From Planococcus citri (lineage: Eukaryota > Arthropoda > Insecta > Hemiptera > Pseudococcidae), in the NCBI RefSeq assembly GCF_950023065.1, contig NC_088678.1, forward strand, positions 62,464,460 through 62,528,459: a DNA stretch of 64,000 nt. The letters are read 5' to 3'. Positions within the stretch are counted from its first letter, which is position 1. Each line of letters begins with the position of its first letter. Made by a program: the position numbers and the translations under genes. Shown here piece after piece: positions 1 to 12,694 of this stretch. The notes under the pieces were generated by a model. The model saw only the letters and a list, made by a program, of their open reading frames with translations, ran no database searches and was not told the origin of the DNA.

Positions 1-889
1 TGTTATTAATGTTATTATTATGTAATTTTTTTTAAAAAAATTATATAAGTAGATAATTGTTTTTTTGCATCAATTTTTTTACTTATGTACAAATATGTTT
101 ATTTGTTTCATTTTTATTTTGTTCTTGTATTTTTGTTACTATTTTTTTCTTTAATGATGATGTTACCAGTTTGTATTGTTTTCTTCTTAATTGATTTTTA
201 TCGATGAATTTTGTAATATTTATGTAAATACGAATAATTATTATATACTTACTTAGTACTTAGATTTCGTAGCTCTTCGTTTTATAATGATGCTATTAAG
301 CGTGGTTTCTGTGATTATTTTATCATTATTCGTGTTAATTTTAATTCCAGTTGTCACCTCACGTGTAGGTTTATTGGAAATAAAAATGAAATTAAACCTG
401 AGATGTTTAATTCGCAGTGTGATATACCTTATGTTATATTTTTATAAGAATTTTTTTGTATCGATTTACGACTCGAATTCTTCTAATTTTTTTTATTTGT
501 ATGTATTTTTAAAAAATTATTGATGATTATAAAATGTGAGATATCAATGTTTTTATTAATAGGTATGACATTTACAATGATTACGGTATTTCGTAATTTT
601 TCTAATTTTGTGCATATGAATTATTTTAATACATTTATTTGCATTGTTCATAAAATAATTGTTGGAAGTTAAGTGAATGTTTTTTTCATTTTTTTGGTGG
701 TTGTGGTTTGTTCTTGGAGAAAAAAGGAAAAAAAGTGACAAAAACATTGTGTTTATGAGAAAAATTGATAAGGACATTTTATTGATCATCTCTAGCGAGC
801 TTTTGAGCAGTTTTGAGCAAGGTTAAACTTTCATTTCATAGTATTTTTCAATAAAATAAAAATATAAATTTGATTTTCAACTTTTAGTT
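1..889. other. AT-rich intergenic DNA upstream of tango
   Basis: Very AT-rich sequence with long T and A runs. The short open frames here have low-complexity, codon-poor translations and no splice context, so I see no gene. Nothing else is supported in this stretch. Confidence 0.6.
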
Positions 890-1180
890 TTAAGCAACCA
901 CGTTCCACAGAGCGCGCTAGCATCGCCGTACGCCGTACGTGATTGGCTAAAGCTGTTCGTTCATTCTGAATCATTCGTTCCGTTCGACATTCCCATCATT
1001 GAAAACTATTCCATTTGAACGAGTGTTCTCAAACACTTGTGAATTTGACTACTGTATGTGTTTCTGGTGTTTCGAACTTTCAAAGTGTGATTCTGTGATT
1101 GTAAAAATAGCAAGTTGAAAGCTTTATATCTTCATCTCAGCTTTTTTCTCTCCCTGTGTAAACACTAGAATTCGCCAATC
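890..1180 (+). promoter_or_regulatory. Probable promoter and 5' UTR region of tango
   Basis: This is the first stretch of balanced base composition in the window, rising sharply from the AT-rich flank. It holds an inverted CCAAT-type box (ATTGG at about 942) and, touching it, TACGTG at 936-941, which is the core site bound by bHLH-PAS:Tango/ARNT dimers. It lies just upstream of the proposed first coding exon of tango at 1347. No TATA box is obvious. The promoter role is inferred from position and composition; the transcription start cannot be fixed from the sequence. Confidence 0.45.
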
Positions 1181-1346
1181 GCCATGTCTGTTTCTGTTCA
1201 ATTGAGGAATACCTCATCTCTGTTGTGTTGTTTATTTGATTAAAATAATCATAAGAATTTGATAATCAATCGTCTAAACCGAAGTGTTCGCCTGGTACTT
1301 GAACTAGTTGAATTCGACTTGTCGATATGTACTTTATTATAATCTG

Positions 1347-4300
1347 ATGTCCGCAATCACTCATTCTATATCAGGTACTAGCTCCATTGTTTGAATCTAT
1401 AAACCTAAGATATAAAAATTACTATACGAATAATTACGTTTAATAATCTAAAATTTATACGTACTCGCTACATATCGTTGGTAAGAAAGCTAACTAGATC
1501 GTATTAATCTTTGTGCTGTGTACGAAAATGCACTGATAGTGTAAAAGAAACACCTATTTTTTACTCGAAATACTAATTTAACCTACATTTACATTACAGT
1601 TGCTGTGTTACTACGATATCACATTTTATTCATTATTCTCATTCAGCTTGTGATGAATTAGCGTAGAAATGATACAGATGAAAGATTTGATTAATTAATT
1701 TTTATTTGTTTGTTGTAGCTACCGACGGCAGCAAAGTGGTGCTTCAAAAGCGAAGAACTGGTTCTATAGCGTAAGTTGGATTTCATGTATTGATTTGGAA
1801 TAGCTAGATTAGTAGAATAATATCAAATTCTTGCAGACATATCGATGGTGTAATTGTTAATAACTCGACTGGTTTCCAGAATTCCATCTAAAAATTTCGT
1901 TGATAGTGAGAGATTTTTCTATCCGGATTTAGGTACATGGAATTTTGGAATGATCGTTGAATCATATTATTTCGAATCGACCTTTTCATCGGAATTAAAG
2001 AGATGAAATAATTGTGACAGTATGTAATGAAAGCTCAGTTCCCTGAACATTATTTTTCCCCATCAAGTACTCTCTAGTATAAATTCTCAAAATGTGCACC
2101 TTTTCCGAATGATGATTACTTTTAGCCAGTCTAATTGCGAAAATAAGTTTGGCCTATTGTATAGAAAATGACGAGCAATAACACAGTGTGCTGCGTTTGG
2201 TTTGAATTGTAATTTTTTATAAATTCTCAATCGAAAAAATTAATTTTTTGTGACCTAGAGAATGCAGGGGTGGGGTGGTCCAGCTACTACATACATGACA
2301 AAAAATTGCGATTTATTCTGCTCCCAGCCCTCAAAGTGGTGACCTCTGGTGAGAAAATAATTCCCAATTTTTTTTGCTTCCATTTTTGAAAAACTCGAGC
2401 TGCGGTGGGCCTCTCAATTTCAAAAAATTTGAAAAAATTCAACTTCAAAGAAAAATTTTCAAAACTCAAAAATTTCAAGTTTTAACACTTCTAAAAAATC
2501 TTTTCTGAGTAAAATGAACTCTCATGACATGACGATATTAGCTCCCTCCGTAGAAAACCAAATTGGCCCCTAGAATAGCTGAAATTTGTATTTTACACTA
2601 AAAAGTCTGACATATTTGTCATTTTGTGTAAATTTGGATAACTGCTTGAATTAAAATGCATACTGTTTATTTCCAATTAATTATAGTTGAGACTTGTGAC
2701 TCTCCTCCCCCCCCTCCATTTCCCTTATTACGAGATGTTGATCCTGCAGCTAATTTGATAATAAAATACAATAAATTATTTCTTATTTAAAAAATGGCTT
2801 AAGATGTGATGAAGCGGATTTAAAAATTCATGTCAAGGTTCAAGGTAGATCTATTTTTTATTGATAAGGGAGGGAAATTAATGAAGCAAATTTGGGTGAA
2901 GGGGATGAAAAAGGTTTGCTTACAAATAAATAATCATGTGATTTACCATGAAGGGTGAGGAAGAGGGGGCAGAATTGACGCTATAACTATGTTTTTTTGA
3001 ATAATTTTATTTTTGAAAATTTAATTATCGTTAATGTAAGTTAGAGTGGTCCTTAATGTACATGACAAAAAATAAATCCCTTCTGCTCCCAGCTCTCAAA
3101 GTTGTGACCTCTGATGAGAAAATAATTCCCTATTTTTTATTTTTTCCATTTTTGAAAAACTCGGGCTGCAAATTGCAATGAGCCTGTCAATTTTCAAAAA
3201 TTTGAATAAATCCAACTTCAAAGCAAAATGTTTAAAATTCAAGAATTTCAAGTTCCAATACTTTTAAGAAGTCTCTTTTAAGTAAAATGAACTCTCACGG
3301 GAATATTAATTCGTATTTTACATCAAATTTCAGCTATTTGGGGGGGGGGGGTCAGCTTGGTTTTCAATGAAGGGGGCTGAAATCGTTTCGAGAGTTTATT
3401 TTACTCAAAAGAGACTTTTTAGGGATAACAGAATTTTAAATGTTAAAATTTTACAGTGAATTTGTATTTTATAAAATTTTTGAAAATTAAGAGGCCCCAC
3501 CGCAGCCCGAGTTTTTTGAAAATGGGGGAAAAATAGGGAATTATTTTCTCACCCGGGGTTACCACTTCGGAGGTTGGGAGGGAGGAAAATCCCAACTTCG
3601 AAAATAAGGGCCACCCTAATACGGGAACGTCTTGAGGTGTCACACTCCGATTTGAACGGGACCGCGATTTTTCAAAAGAGCCTAGTCTAAAACCCCCGAA
3701 ACCAAATTTTCAGATGCCCAAGTTCATTTTTCGATTTTTGACGAATTTTTGAAAATTCAAAATTGACTGTTTTTTGCGATTTATGCTTTTTTTAAAAGTA
3801 CGTAATTGATCAGTAAAAATTGTCAAAATAAGTCCCAAAACTAATATTAATTACTCAAATCCAAATTTCACCATTTCAAACCATTCTGGAGCCTCCAGCG
3901 GATTTTCAATTTCTCCAGAATTTTGAATTTGCTCCAGAAGGCGTGAATATGAAGTTGGGCAGCTAAAAATCGAGTTGTATATTACACTCCACATGTTTAA
4001 CGAGTTTAACTTCATTTGAGCCGATTTTGAGAGTGACACCTCAAAAGTGGCTTTTTGACCAGCTTTTTTCAAAATTAAAAAATCCAAAAAATCAAGTTTC
4101 CAATTTGCGTGGGAATTTTTGAACTTCACGCGAATCGCTGTATTTTGTCCAAAACTAACCCCCCAAATCCGAATTTCACAATTTCCAGCCATTCCGGAGC
4201 CTCCAGGGCGATTTTTCAATTTCTCCAGAATTTTGAATTTGCTCCAGAAGGCGTGAATATGAAGATAGGCATCTAAAAATCGAGTTGTGTATTACACTTG

Positions 4301-7300
4301 ATCTGTTTAACTAGTTTATCCACATTTGAGCCGATTTTGAGAGTGACACCTCAAGAGTGGTTTTTTGAGGTGTCACTCTCACTCCAAAACGGCTGGAAAT
4401 TGGTAGAATTTGCGCTCCGGGGGCTAGTTCTTGAAGATATACAGCGATTCGCGCAAATTTCAAAAATTTCCTCACAATCGGTCATCTTTTGATTTTTTGG
4501 ATTTCTTAATTTTGAAAAAAGCTGGTCAAAAAACAACTCTTGAGTTGTCACTCCTAAAATCGGCTCAAATGTAGATAAACTCGTTAAACAGGTCGAGTTT
4601 AATACACAACTCGATTTTTAGCTGTCCAACTGCGTATTCGCGCCTGCTGGAGCAAATTCAAAATTCTGGAGAAATTGAAAATCGCGCTGGAGGCTCCAGA
4701 ATGGCTGGAAATGGTGAAATTTGGATTTGGGTAATTAATATGAGTTTTGGGACTTATTTTGACCATTTTTATTGATGTACGTACTTTTTAAAAAAAAGCA
4801 TAAATCGCCAAAAACAATCAATCTTGAATTTTCAAAAATTCGCCAAAAATTTGAAAAATGAACTTTGGCAGCTGAAAATTTGGTTTTTGGGGTTTTAGAC
4901 TATGCTCTTTCCAAAAATCGCGGTCCCATTCAAATCGGAGAGTGACACCTCAAGAGGTTCCCTTGTAAGATAGGTAGGTAATTCATTTCAATTCATAAAT
5001 AAAATTTTCGTTTTCTTTTTCTTTGAACTTTCCAAAATACCCATGAAAAATATTAAAACCAATGAACTCCTCTTATAAAAATTTTCTTCTCTTAACACAA
5101 ATTTTTGGAAGCTTTTGCCTCAGAAATTTCTTGAATAAAGTTATTCAAATTCTAAAATTTTAAAGCCTTCCCCAAAAAAACTTCTCGCTTGAAAAACATT
5201 GTCTTAAACATTGTTTTTTCACACCTCAAAATACAAATTTTCAAAGGTTTTAGTCCTTACATCAATCAAGCCTGTTTATTATTTTTTTTTTTGAAAATTG
5301 AAATTTCTAAAAAAAAAAAAAACATTATTAAAGCTTCCGAAAATGTGAAAAAAAAATGAGAATCTTTAAAAGTGGAAAAAGTGAAAATTTTTAACCCTAA
5401 AACATTGCATTTTTATCGTTTACCTATTTCACTTTAAAAATTCACCGGTTTATTCTACGAAATCGGTAATTTCCCCTTTCCCCCCAAATCAACCTGAGAA
5501 CTTTTTTAGTCAACATAAGGGGCATGTTGGGCAGTTCGTGGTTCTGAGTTGGGAATTTCTGGTCCTCTGCCCCCTCCTCCTCCAATAAGGAAGCATTCGC
5601 TACGGCTCTGAATGATAAGTAAAATCCAAAATCCGTTCCCAGAAGTTTCTGGATTTTAAATAAACCAGATTTAATCTGCTCATTATTTTTCTTGCACAAA
5701 TTTTTTAAAAATTCAACTTGCGCTAATAATCATTTTTCTAAAAAAAAAAAAAAAAAAAAAAATTATTCAAAACTAATTTTAGGATTTTCTACATGAAATA
5801 GTGAATTTGTATTTTATAAAATTTTTGAAAATTAAGGGGCCCACCACCGCAGCCCGAGTTTTTCGAAAATGGAAAATAATAAAAAATAGGGAATTCTTTT
5901 CTCATCGGAGGTCACCCCTTTGGAGGTTGGGAGTCGGGAGTGGTGGAAATTCCAATTTTGAAAATAAGAACCACCCTTTGGTGGTTAGGTGGTCATAATT
6001 CGAAAAAAAATCATAATTCATATTCGAAATCAGATTATTGCTTATTTTTGAAAAAAAAAGATTTTTCTTGGCAAGTTCATAATTCGATTTTCTTCATAAG
6101 AATGGACAGCTCTAATTTTGTGGTTTGTTTTTATTCCTTTTTTGCTCTCCCAGAAAAATTGAAAAGTTGTACTCGTTAGAATGACTCGTGTACTATGTAT
6201 GTACTTCAGGTAATTGCATTCTTCTCCCTCTCCCTTCCCCTCCCTTTCCATTCCCTTCCAAAAAAGTTACGTAGTTCCAAGGACCGACTTAAACCTTTCT
6301 CACGATGTTAAATTACGTATGAAACTAAAACGGAACAGACTATTCATCGTTGATATTACTTGAAAAACTAACGAACATTTTAATTTTCGTATTTCAGATC
6401 AGATGAAGAGGAGCAAAGTAAATTCTCAAGAATGGAAGATGACAATTTGCAAGATAAAGAACGGTTTGCCAGGTGAGCATCTATAACAAATTGAAGAGTA
6501 TAGACTCAAAAATGAAGTGCTCTCTTGTTCATACTCGTAGTATTGAAGATTGTAGTACAAGCATGTACTCGAAATTTTCAAATACAGAGAGTTAGGCATA
6601 GTACTATGGTATATTCAGTGGGTGATATGCGTGGTATTACGCATTTGTTTCACTTTCACATTATTGTTACGACAAAACTGAAGCATCCTAACGCGGAAGG
6701 GTTGATGATGTTCATTTCTACAACCCAAAAACCCTTCAACATCATTGTTCCCATATATAAGTAACGATAAAAGGCAATATTATCTTCTCTTTTTTATTTT
6801 AACGAATAGCAACTGCAGCAGCGACGCGATGACGGCAGCGGCATCAATGTGGTATTTTGTGGATGGTATTTGTAACAATAATTATTGATGAGTAATGTAA
6901 GGTGAAATTGTTTAAGCATTTATGTATATCTTGCCGTTTGTGCTTGTTTGACCCAACTGTAGGGAGAATCATTGCGAAATAGAGAGAAGGCGCCGCAACA
7001 AGATGACTGCCTACATTACGGAGCTGTCGGATATGGTGCCTACGTGCAGTGCCTTGGCTCGAAAACCCGATAAATTAACCATACTCCGGATGGCAGTTGC
7101 TCATATGAAAGCTCTCAGAGGTATGTAATTTCATCGAACGTGTACGCAAGGTCGTTTTTAAATGGCATGATTTTGGGCCTTTTTCATCCATTGGGAGCTA
7201 AAAAATGCTTCTCCAAAAAAATGCCCTTTCTGTAATTTTCAATTTTATTTAATTCGCATTTCGCGTGAACAGAAATTTTAACAAACGAAACAAATATTAT

Positions 7301-10300
7301 TTTCGTTTCAGGCACAGGAAATACAAATAACGATGGATCTTATAAGCCGTCATTTTTGACAGATCAAGAGTTGAAGCATTTAATTTTAGAAGCTGCGGAC
7401 GGATTTTTATTCGTGGTAACTTGCGATTCCGGACGCATAATATACGTATCCGATTCCATTGGTCCAGTTCTAAATCATACTCAGGTTGTTAAAAAAAGAA
7501 AATTGTTTCCATTTTATTCCCCCTCTTCGTGATGTATGTTTAGTTTCTAAAATGTAATAATCATCTAAACAGAACGACTGGTTCGGTTCGATTATTTTCG
7601 ATCATTTACATCCCGAGGATATAGAAAAAGTAAGGGAACAGCTTTCTACCCAAGAACCTCAAAACACTGGTAGAATATTGGATCTGAAAACTGGCACAGT
7701 GAAAAAAGAAGGACACCAATGTAAGTATAGATCGCCAATAATAATGGCGAATATTTTATTAAAAATACAAAATAATTCCTACGATTGTATCGTGAATTGA
7801 TTATTTACAGCTTCGATGCGTTTCTGTATGGGATCTCGAAGAGGATTCATCTGTCGAATGAAAATTGGCAATCTGAGCCCCGATTCGATGGCAGCTGGCC
7901 ATTTGAATCGCTCGAGACAACGAAACAGTCTGGGACCTTCGCGAGATGGACAAAATTTCGCAGTTGTTCATTGTACCGGTTACATTAAAAGCTGGCCTCC
8001 CTCTGGTCAGTTTGATAACCCTTTAACGGGTTTGTATCATTTTATTTATTTTTTTATAATTCGTTTCAATGTTCGAGTTGAAAATTTAAATTCAACAATT
8101 GATACGATCCAATCTCGATGAAATCTCCAAGAAAAAATCATTTCTGACCAAATTTGATAGTGATTCTAAAAAATTCAAGCACTGTCGTTCATTTTTATTC
8201 AATAGTTGTCGTAATGTTATTTTGAAAAATTTAATTTTCACAATCTGATATTAATCTATGGTTTATATCTGTTTATATTAAAATATATAGGTGTACAAAT
8301 GGAAAGGATCATGGAAGAAGATTCCGCGCATTGTTGTCTGATTGCTATCGGACGTTTACAAGTTACTTCTACGCCAAATATTTCTGATCTCTCAGGTTCA
8401 AATAGTAATTCAGGTAAAGTGAATATTATTGCCTAATATTTCGATACTATACCTGATTTTAGTAACTATCAGTAACACGAATTAAATTTCAACGATGTAG
8501 AATTTATATCGAGACATTCGATGGATGGAAAGTTCACCTTTGTTGATCAAAGAGTTTTACAACTATTGGGCTACTCACCTTCCGAACTATTGGGCAAATC
8601 GTGTTTCGATTTCTTTCATCCGGAGGATCAACCTCATATGAAAGAAAGTTTCGAAGAAGGTACGAATGATTTCATTTTGTATTTTGAGAAATAATTAAAA
8701 TCAACTTGTTTAATTCTTTATTTTTATTTTCTAGTATTGAAAATGAAAGGACAGGTGGTCTCGGTCTTGTACCGGTTTCGTGCCAAAAATCGCGAATGGG
8801 TTTGTTTGAGAACGAGCGCATTCGCTTTTCTTAATCCATACACCGAAGATATCGAATACATCGTTTGTACAAATATCGTAACCACCAAGTAATAATTAAT
8901 TCTAACGCGTTAATTTTGATTTGAAATTTTTTAAAGAATAGTAGAGTAAATAATAAATTGTGTGAATTTTATCGTAGGGGTATGCATTCCACAACAGACA
9001 ACAGCGAAAGCGTCAGTCAAGTTGCTTACCAAAGCCAACAGCCTGGTATTGATTACAGTATCCCTAGTGGAACCAGGAGAGACGTCTATTCGTCGCATTT
9101 AATTAGTCCGGCACCTCAACATATGATTGGTAAGAGCGATTGTAGCCAAGTACTTGATTTTGCATGAATTGATAAGCGATCATTGCTGACGAACAGTTTC
9201 TTTGTAAGTTGATTTCGGCTAGTACTTAAAAATCGTACTTGTTTTATAGCGAGCAATCAACGGCCTAACAGCACTCACAACGTGTATAATTACGATCCTA
9301 ATCCGTCTCCAATTAGTTATAATTCACCGAGTCATCAACCACAACAACAACAGCAACCTCCTAGTAACATAAATAGAATCAATAAAACTAGTCCAGCGCC
9401 CGCTCAACCAGCTTGGACCTTGCGGCAGGTAATTCTATTAGAAGGCTATTTCCAAAATCCAAAGGGTATTCCTGGGTAAAATAGGTGAAATAGCCCTGTT
9501 CCCAGATTTGGAAAATTATGATGGATCATTGTTAGGTACCTCCAAAAAAATTTTCGAGCGGAATTTCCGCCCCTCAACCCCCCCCCCCTCCTCCAATGAA
9601 CAGTATAGCCAAAAAATCGTGTTTTTTCGGGGGAAAATCAATATCCATGAGTAGTGGGGATAAAATTCTGGTACCATGGGGAATGTGTAGGGGAAGCATG
9701 GGTCTTTCAACACATTATAGTAGTGGGGGTAAAATTAACAAAAGAAAACTTTGAACCGCCACAGCTCCGAATTGAAGGGTTGGGCACAAAAACTTTTTTC
9801 TCCAAAATGTGTCTTTTTACAAGTACTTTCAAAAACATAAAAAATACACGTTTTTCCTGATTCTGCCAAAATTATAAAAAAGTCTCGTTTTTGTCAAAAT
9901 TATAAAAAAAAAATCCTAGCTTTTGTCAAAATCGTCAAATAAACAATGTTTTTTTTTTCTGTTTTTTGTCATAATTGTCAAAAAGTACATATTCTTCTGA
10001 CGTTATCAAAAAAGTCCTAATAAGTAGGTATTTTTTGTAAAAATGAACAAATTTCAAAAATTTCTATTTTTGCCAAAATTATCAACAAATTTCAACATTT
10101 TTGTAAAAATTGTCAAAAAATCACCAGTTTTTTGCCAAAATGTTCAAAAAATCGTATCGCCAGAATAATTGACAAAAAAGTCAGTTTTTTGCTAAAATAG
10201 CACAGAAGTTTCATTTTTGAAAAAAATTATTAAAAACGCCAACTTTTGTCAAAATTGCCGAAAAAATCCAGTTTTTTACCAAAATTGTCGAAAAATACCT

Positions 10301-12039
10301 TTTTTTTGGCGTTATTAAAAATTTCCTAATATTTTATTGCAAAAATTAACAAAAAACTTTTTTAGTAGCCAAAATTTCGAAAATTTCTGCTTTTGCCAAA
10401 ATTATCCTAAGAAGCCTTCGTTTTGTTTTTTGCCAGAATTTTCTGCAAAGTTCTGTTTTTGCCTAAATTGTCGAAAAATCTCGTTTGTGTCAAAATTGTA
10501 AAAAAGTTTCTTTTTTTGTCAAAATTATAAAAAATCCTAACTTTGGACGATTGTAAAAATTGTCAAAAAAAACACCGGTTGTTTGCTAAACTGTTCGAAA
10601 AATCTCATCGCCAGAATAATTGTCAAAAATGTCTCATTTTAGCCAAAATTGTACAGAACAGAAGTTTCTTTTTTAAAAAAAAAATTATTAAAAAATCCAA
10701 ACTTTTAACAAAATTGCCAAAAAATTCCTGTTTTTTTTTGCCAAAATTGTGGAAAAAGACCTTTTTTTTGATGTTATTAAAAAAGTCAAACCCCCCCAAA
10801 AAAAAAAATTCCAAGAAGAAGTCCTTGTTATGTTTTTTTTTTCAAAATTATCTGCAAGGTTTTCTTTTTGCCTAAATTGTCAAAAAAAACACGTTTTTGT
10901 CGAAACTGTAAAGAAGCTCCTGTTTTGTCAAAATTATAAAAAACTCTCAACTGTTATAAAAATTGCCATAAAAAAGCTCCTGCTTTTTGTCAAATTGTTC
11001 AAGAAATCCTTTTGCCAAAATTGACAAAAATTCTGGCTTTTGCCAAAATTACCCTAAAAAGTCCTGTTTTTTTGCCAAATCATTGTAAAAATTTAGTTTT
11101 TTTGCCAAAATGAATAAATTATTTTTTTAAAAAAACTTCTGCTTTTAGCCAAAATTTTCAAAACTCCTGCTTTTTGTTAAAATGGTCAGCAAGTTCTAAT
11201 TTTTTGACAAAATATTGTAGGCAAATATCATTTTTCGACTAGTTAACCAAAAAATTTTGTTTTATGCCGAAATGGTCAATAAAATCTTGTTACTAATCCA
11301 TGATCTAGAACGAATTTTAGATGACTATTTAGTACAATTTTGGGATTTTTTTCAAAGTTTTCGAATTTTGGTAAGATTTGTTAAACACGTGTGTATGATA
11401 CTTTTTGGATTTGAAAAAAAATTTTGTTAAAATTTTTGAAAATGGAAATTGAAATCGAAATTTGTATTTTCTGCACTGCTGATTTTGAGTTAGACTTCTG
11501 AACAATTTTTGGGTAATTCGCCCTTTCTTGGGAACTTTTTGTAAGTTTGACTTACGTTATTGAACTTCTCTAATGTAATATTTTTCCAACAGCAACAGCC
11601 AGTAACCGAAGGTTATCAATACAATCAGCTCAGTCCATCTCGGTCACCAAACGGGCCAACTTATACCCAGTTGAATGCTGGCATTAGGCAAAATCCCGCA
11701 GCCGCCTATCACAGCGGTGGCGCTCCGGCTAATCCTGGTTCGTATTCTCTGTCTGTACTGCTTCGTATCTTGCGGTCATTTTTGTATTTTATAGTACTAA
11801 TATTACCCCCCTCCCCCACCATATTTCACATCTTTACAGGTTTATGGGGTTGGCAAGGTCAGACGACAGAATCGGCTGGTAACGCAAACAGCCCTGCCAG
11901 TCATCCTGTGACCGTTTCAACGAATCCCAGTGGACCTCCCCCTCATGAGCTTTCTGACATGATGGTTATGCAAATGTTGGATGAAAATGCGTCCACATCA
12001 TTCGACGCATTAAATATGTTCAGCGCTAATTTCGAATGA
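1347..12039 (+). CDS. tgo: Tango/ARNT bHLH-PAS transcription factor, complete, 14 coding exons
   Basis: General dimer partner of class I bHLH-PAS proteins (Single-minded, Trachealess, Similar/HIF, Spineless/AhR); acts in the nucleus on ACGTG-type sites. Exons: 1347-1374, 1719-1770, 6398-6472, 6963-7120, 7312-7484, 7573-7720, 7811-8005, 8291-8413, 8501-8659, 8735-8888, 8978-9129, 9250-9428, 11593-11737, 11840-12039; all introns GT-AG and all phases agree, giving 646 residues against about 640 in Drosophila. Visible parts: basic region [14 protein letters not shown] near residue 53, helix-loop-helix to about 104, PAS-A from about 118 ([20 protein letters not shown]), [17 protein letters not shown] in PAS-A, PAS-B about 318-420 ([26 protein letters not shown]), a Gln/Pro/Ser-rich tail, and a C-terminal end NMFSANFE like the fly activation tail. 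Exon 1 (MSAITHSIS) is chosen because it is the upstream ATG frame with a CAG|GTA donor in the required phase; it is the least certain exon. Met39 at 6432 matches the fly start (MDEANIQDKERF-like) and could be an alternative start. Confidence 0.95.
2260..2600. repeat. Half-copy of the 0.58-kb foldback family
   Basis: Directly matches the left arm of the element at 3041-3619. Shared blocks are a GTGGTCC start, CTGCTCCCAGC..CTCAAAG, GACCTCTG.TGAGAAAATAATTCCC, GAAAAACTCG.GCTGC and AGTAAAATGAACTCTCA. There is no inverted partner next to it, so it is a solitary arm or a truncated element. Confidence 0.65.
3041..3619. mobile_element. Foldback element, about 0.58 kb
   Basis: Two arms of about 270 bp are inverted copies around a centre near 3345, which carries a run of 12 G. 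Ends are TTAGAGTGGTCCTTAA on the left and TTAGGGTGGCCCTTA read inward on the right. Arms share the GAGAAAATAATTCCC block and the GCAGCCCGAG block. No coding capacity. A directly abutting, unrelated foldback starts at 3620. Confidence 0.7.
3620..4967. mobile_element. Foldback element family FB-GGAACC, copy 1 (1.35 kb)
   Basis: Inverted termini read inward as TACGGGAACGTCTTGAGG on the left and TACAAGGGAACCTCTTGAGG on the right, followed by a long inverted stretch containing AATCGCGGTCCC and the TTTTGAAAATTCAA block. The centre near 4365 is itself a small palindrome around GTGACACCTCAAGAGTG. The inner arms repeat the word CATTCTGGAGCCTCCAG. The open frames at 3851-4219 and 4351-4551 simply read these arms and are not genes. 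Related copies lie at 55928 and 60392. Confidence 0.8.
5802..5985. repeat. Right half-copy of the 0.58-kb foldback family
   Basis: Matches 3450-3619 in the same orientation (GTGAATTTGTATTTTATAAA, GCAGCCCGAG, TTCTCATCGGAGGTCACC, ending at ACCACCCT). The left arm is absent. It follows a 20-base A run at about 5741-5761. Confidence 0.6.
6810..6848 (+). other. Candidate 39-nt cassette exon in tango intron 3
   Basis: A GC-rich island in an AT-rich intron, preceded by a strong pyrimidine tract (6783-6800) and AATAG. Read in the phase left by the exon ending at 6472 it gives an open insert rich in Ser and Ala ([12 protein letters not shown]), and its 39 nt preserve frame if the donor at 6849 (GTGGTA) is used. 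That donor is weak. A better donor at 6897 (GTAAGG) would include an in-frame stop. In mammals ARNT has an alternative exon just N-terminal to the basic region, the same position. This is inference from sequence only. Confidence 0.3.
9850..11300 (+). repeat. Degenerate short tandem array inside tango intron 12
   Basis: About 1.45 kb built from imperfect units of roughly 30-40 bp carrying the words TTTTTGCCAAAATTGTCAAA and AAAAGTCCTGTTTTT. Unit length and sequence drift strongly; more than 30 degenerate units can be counted by eye. It fills most of the intron between exons ending at 9428 and starting at 11593. The open frames at 10543-11024 are periodic by-products. Confidence 0.8.
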
Positions 12040-12470
12040 TCGACTCGTATATATTTGAGCGATGCTCGTATATGATGCGTTAATTTGTATAAATATTTGT
12101 AATATTTTATATTTGTAAGTATTCGCGGCGTAGATCGCATAAGATATAAAATTATTATTTTCTTTTTTATTTCCCCTTTTTTTGTTTTCCCTTTTTATCT
12201 AAAATACATAGTTTCTTAATTTCAACTTTTATTGTTCTGTGTACAAGAGTATCGAATAAGTAAATGAATTAAAAAATTGATCGCAGTTATGTATTACCTG
12301 GGCTTTTTAAATATCAACGATGAATCAACCAAAGAAATGTAGAAATGTATGTAAAAAGATCAGTGTTTCGTGTCATTCTTATGCAGGTTGGGGGGGGGGG
12401 GGGGTGTCAATTGAAAATTTGCCAACTGATATGAGAAAAAATACGAATTTCTTCGAATAAAATTACAGGT
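12040..12470 (+). other. Probable tango 3' UTR
   Basis: Follows the stop codon TGA at 12037-12039. AT-rich with no strong open frame. The first exact AATAAA in the sense strand is at 12456-12461, beyond a 15-G run at 12390-12404. Whether transcripts extend that far or end earlier at a variant signal (AATAAG near 12255) cannot be decided from sequence. Confidence 0.4.
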
Positions 12471-12694
12471 TTTTAAAATTAAATAAGAGATGAAGTTCCA
12501 TTTTTCAAATCTGTCGATGAGACTCTACTTGATTATGATTAACGAGTTAATCTACCATTTTTAGATGGACACCTCGAGTCATCGAGTATGGTTTTTTGAC
12601 TAGGTAGTTGTTTATTCTGGAGGTATTTGGATACAAAAAAATCAAAACGCAAATCGATAGTAAGCTATACCGTTCAATTCTTAGCATCTCATAT

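Larger units (their letters stand above)
1771..6397 (+). other. Large tango intron 2, repeat-filled
   Basis: A 4.6-kb intron between the exon ending in codons for TGSI and the one starting SDEEEQ. It contains two foldback elements (3041-3619 and 3620-4967), two half-copies of the smaller one (2260-2600 and 5802-5985) and poly-A/T tracts near 5310 and 5740. No additional conserved exon was recognised. Confidence 0.75.

Noticed and set aside
287..523. Open frame of 78 codons upstream of tango
   Set aside because: Low-complexity hydrophobic translation from T-rich DNA, with no splice or promoter context.
1183..1240. ATG at 1183 (MSVSVQL) as tango start
   Set aside because: Its frame has no donor giving the phase required by the exon at 1719, whereas the ATG at 1347 does.
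3851..4219. 122-codon minus-strand frame
   Set aside because: Lies wholly within the left arm of foldback copy 1; the matching sequence recurs in other copies without an open frame.
10543..11024. Lys/Phe-rich frames
   Set aside because: Periodic translation of the degenerate intronic array.
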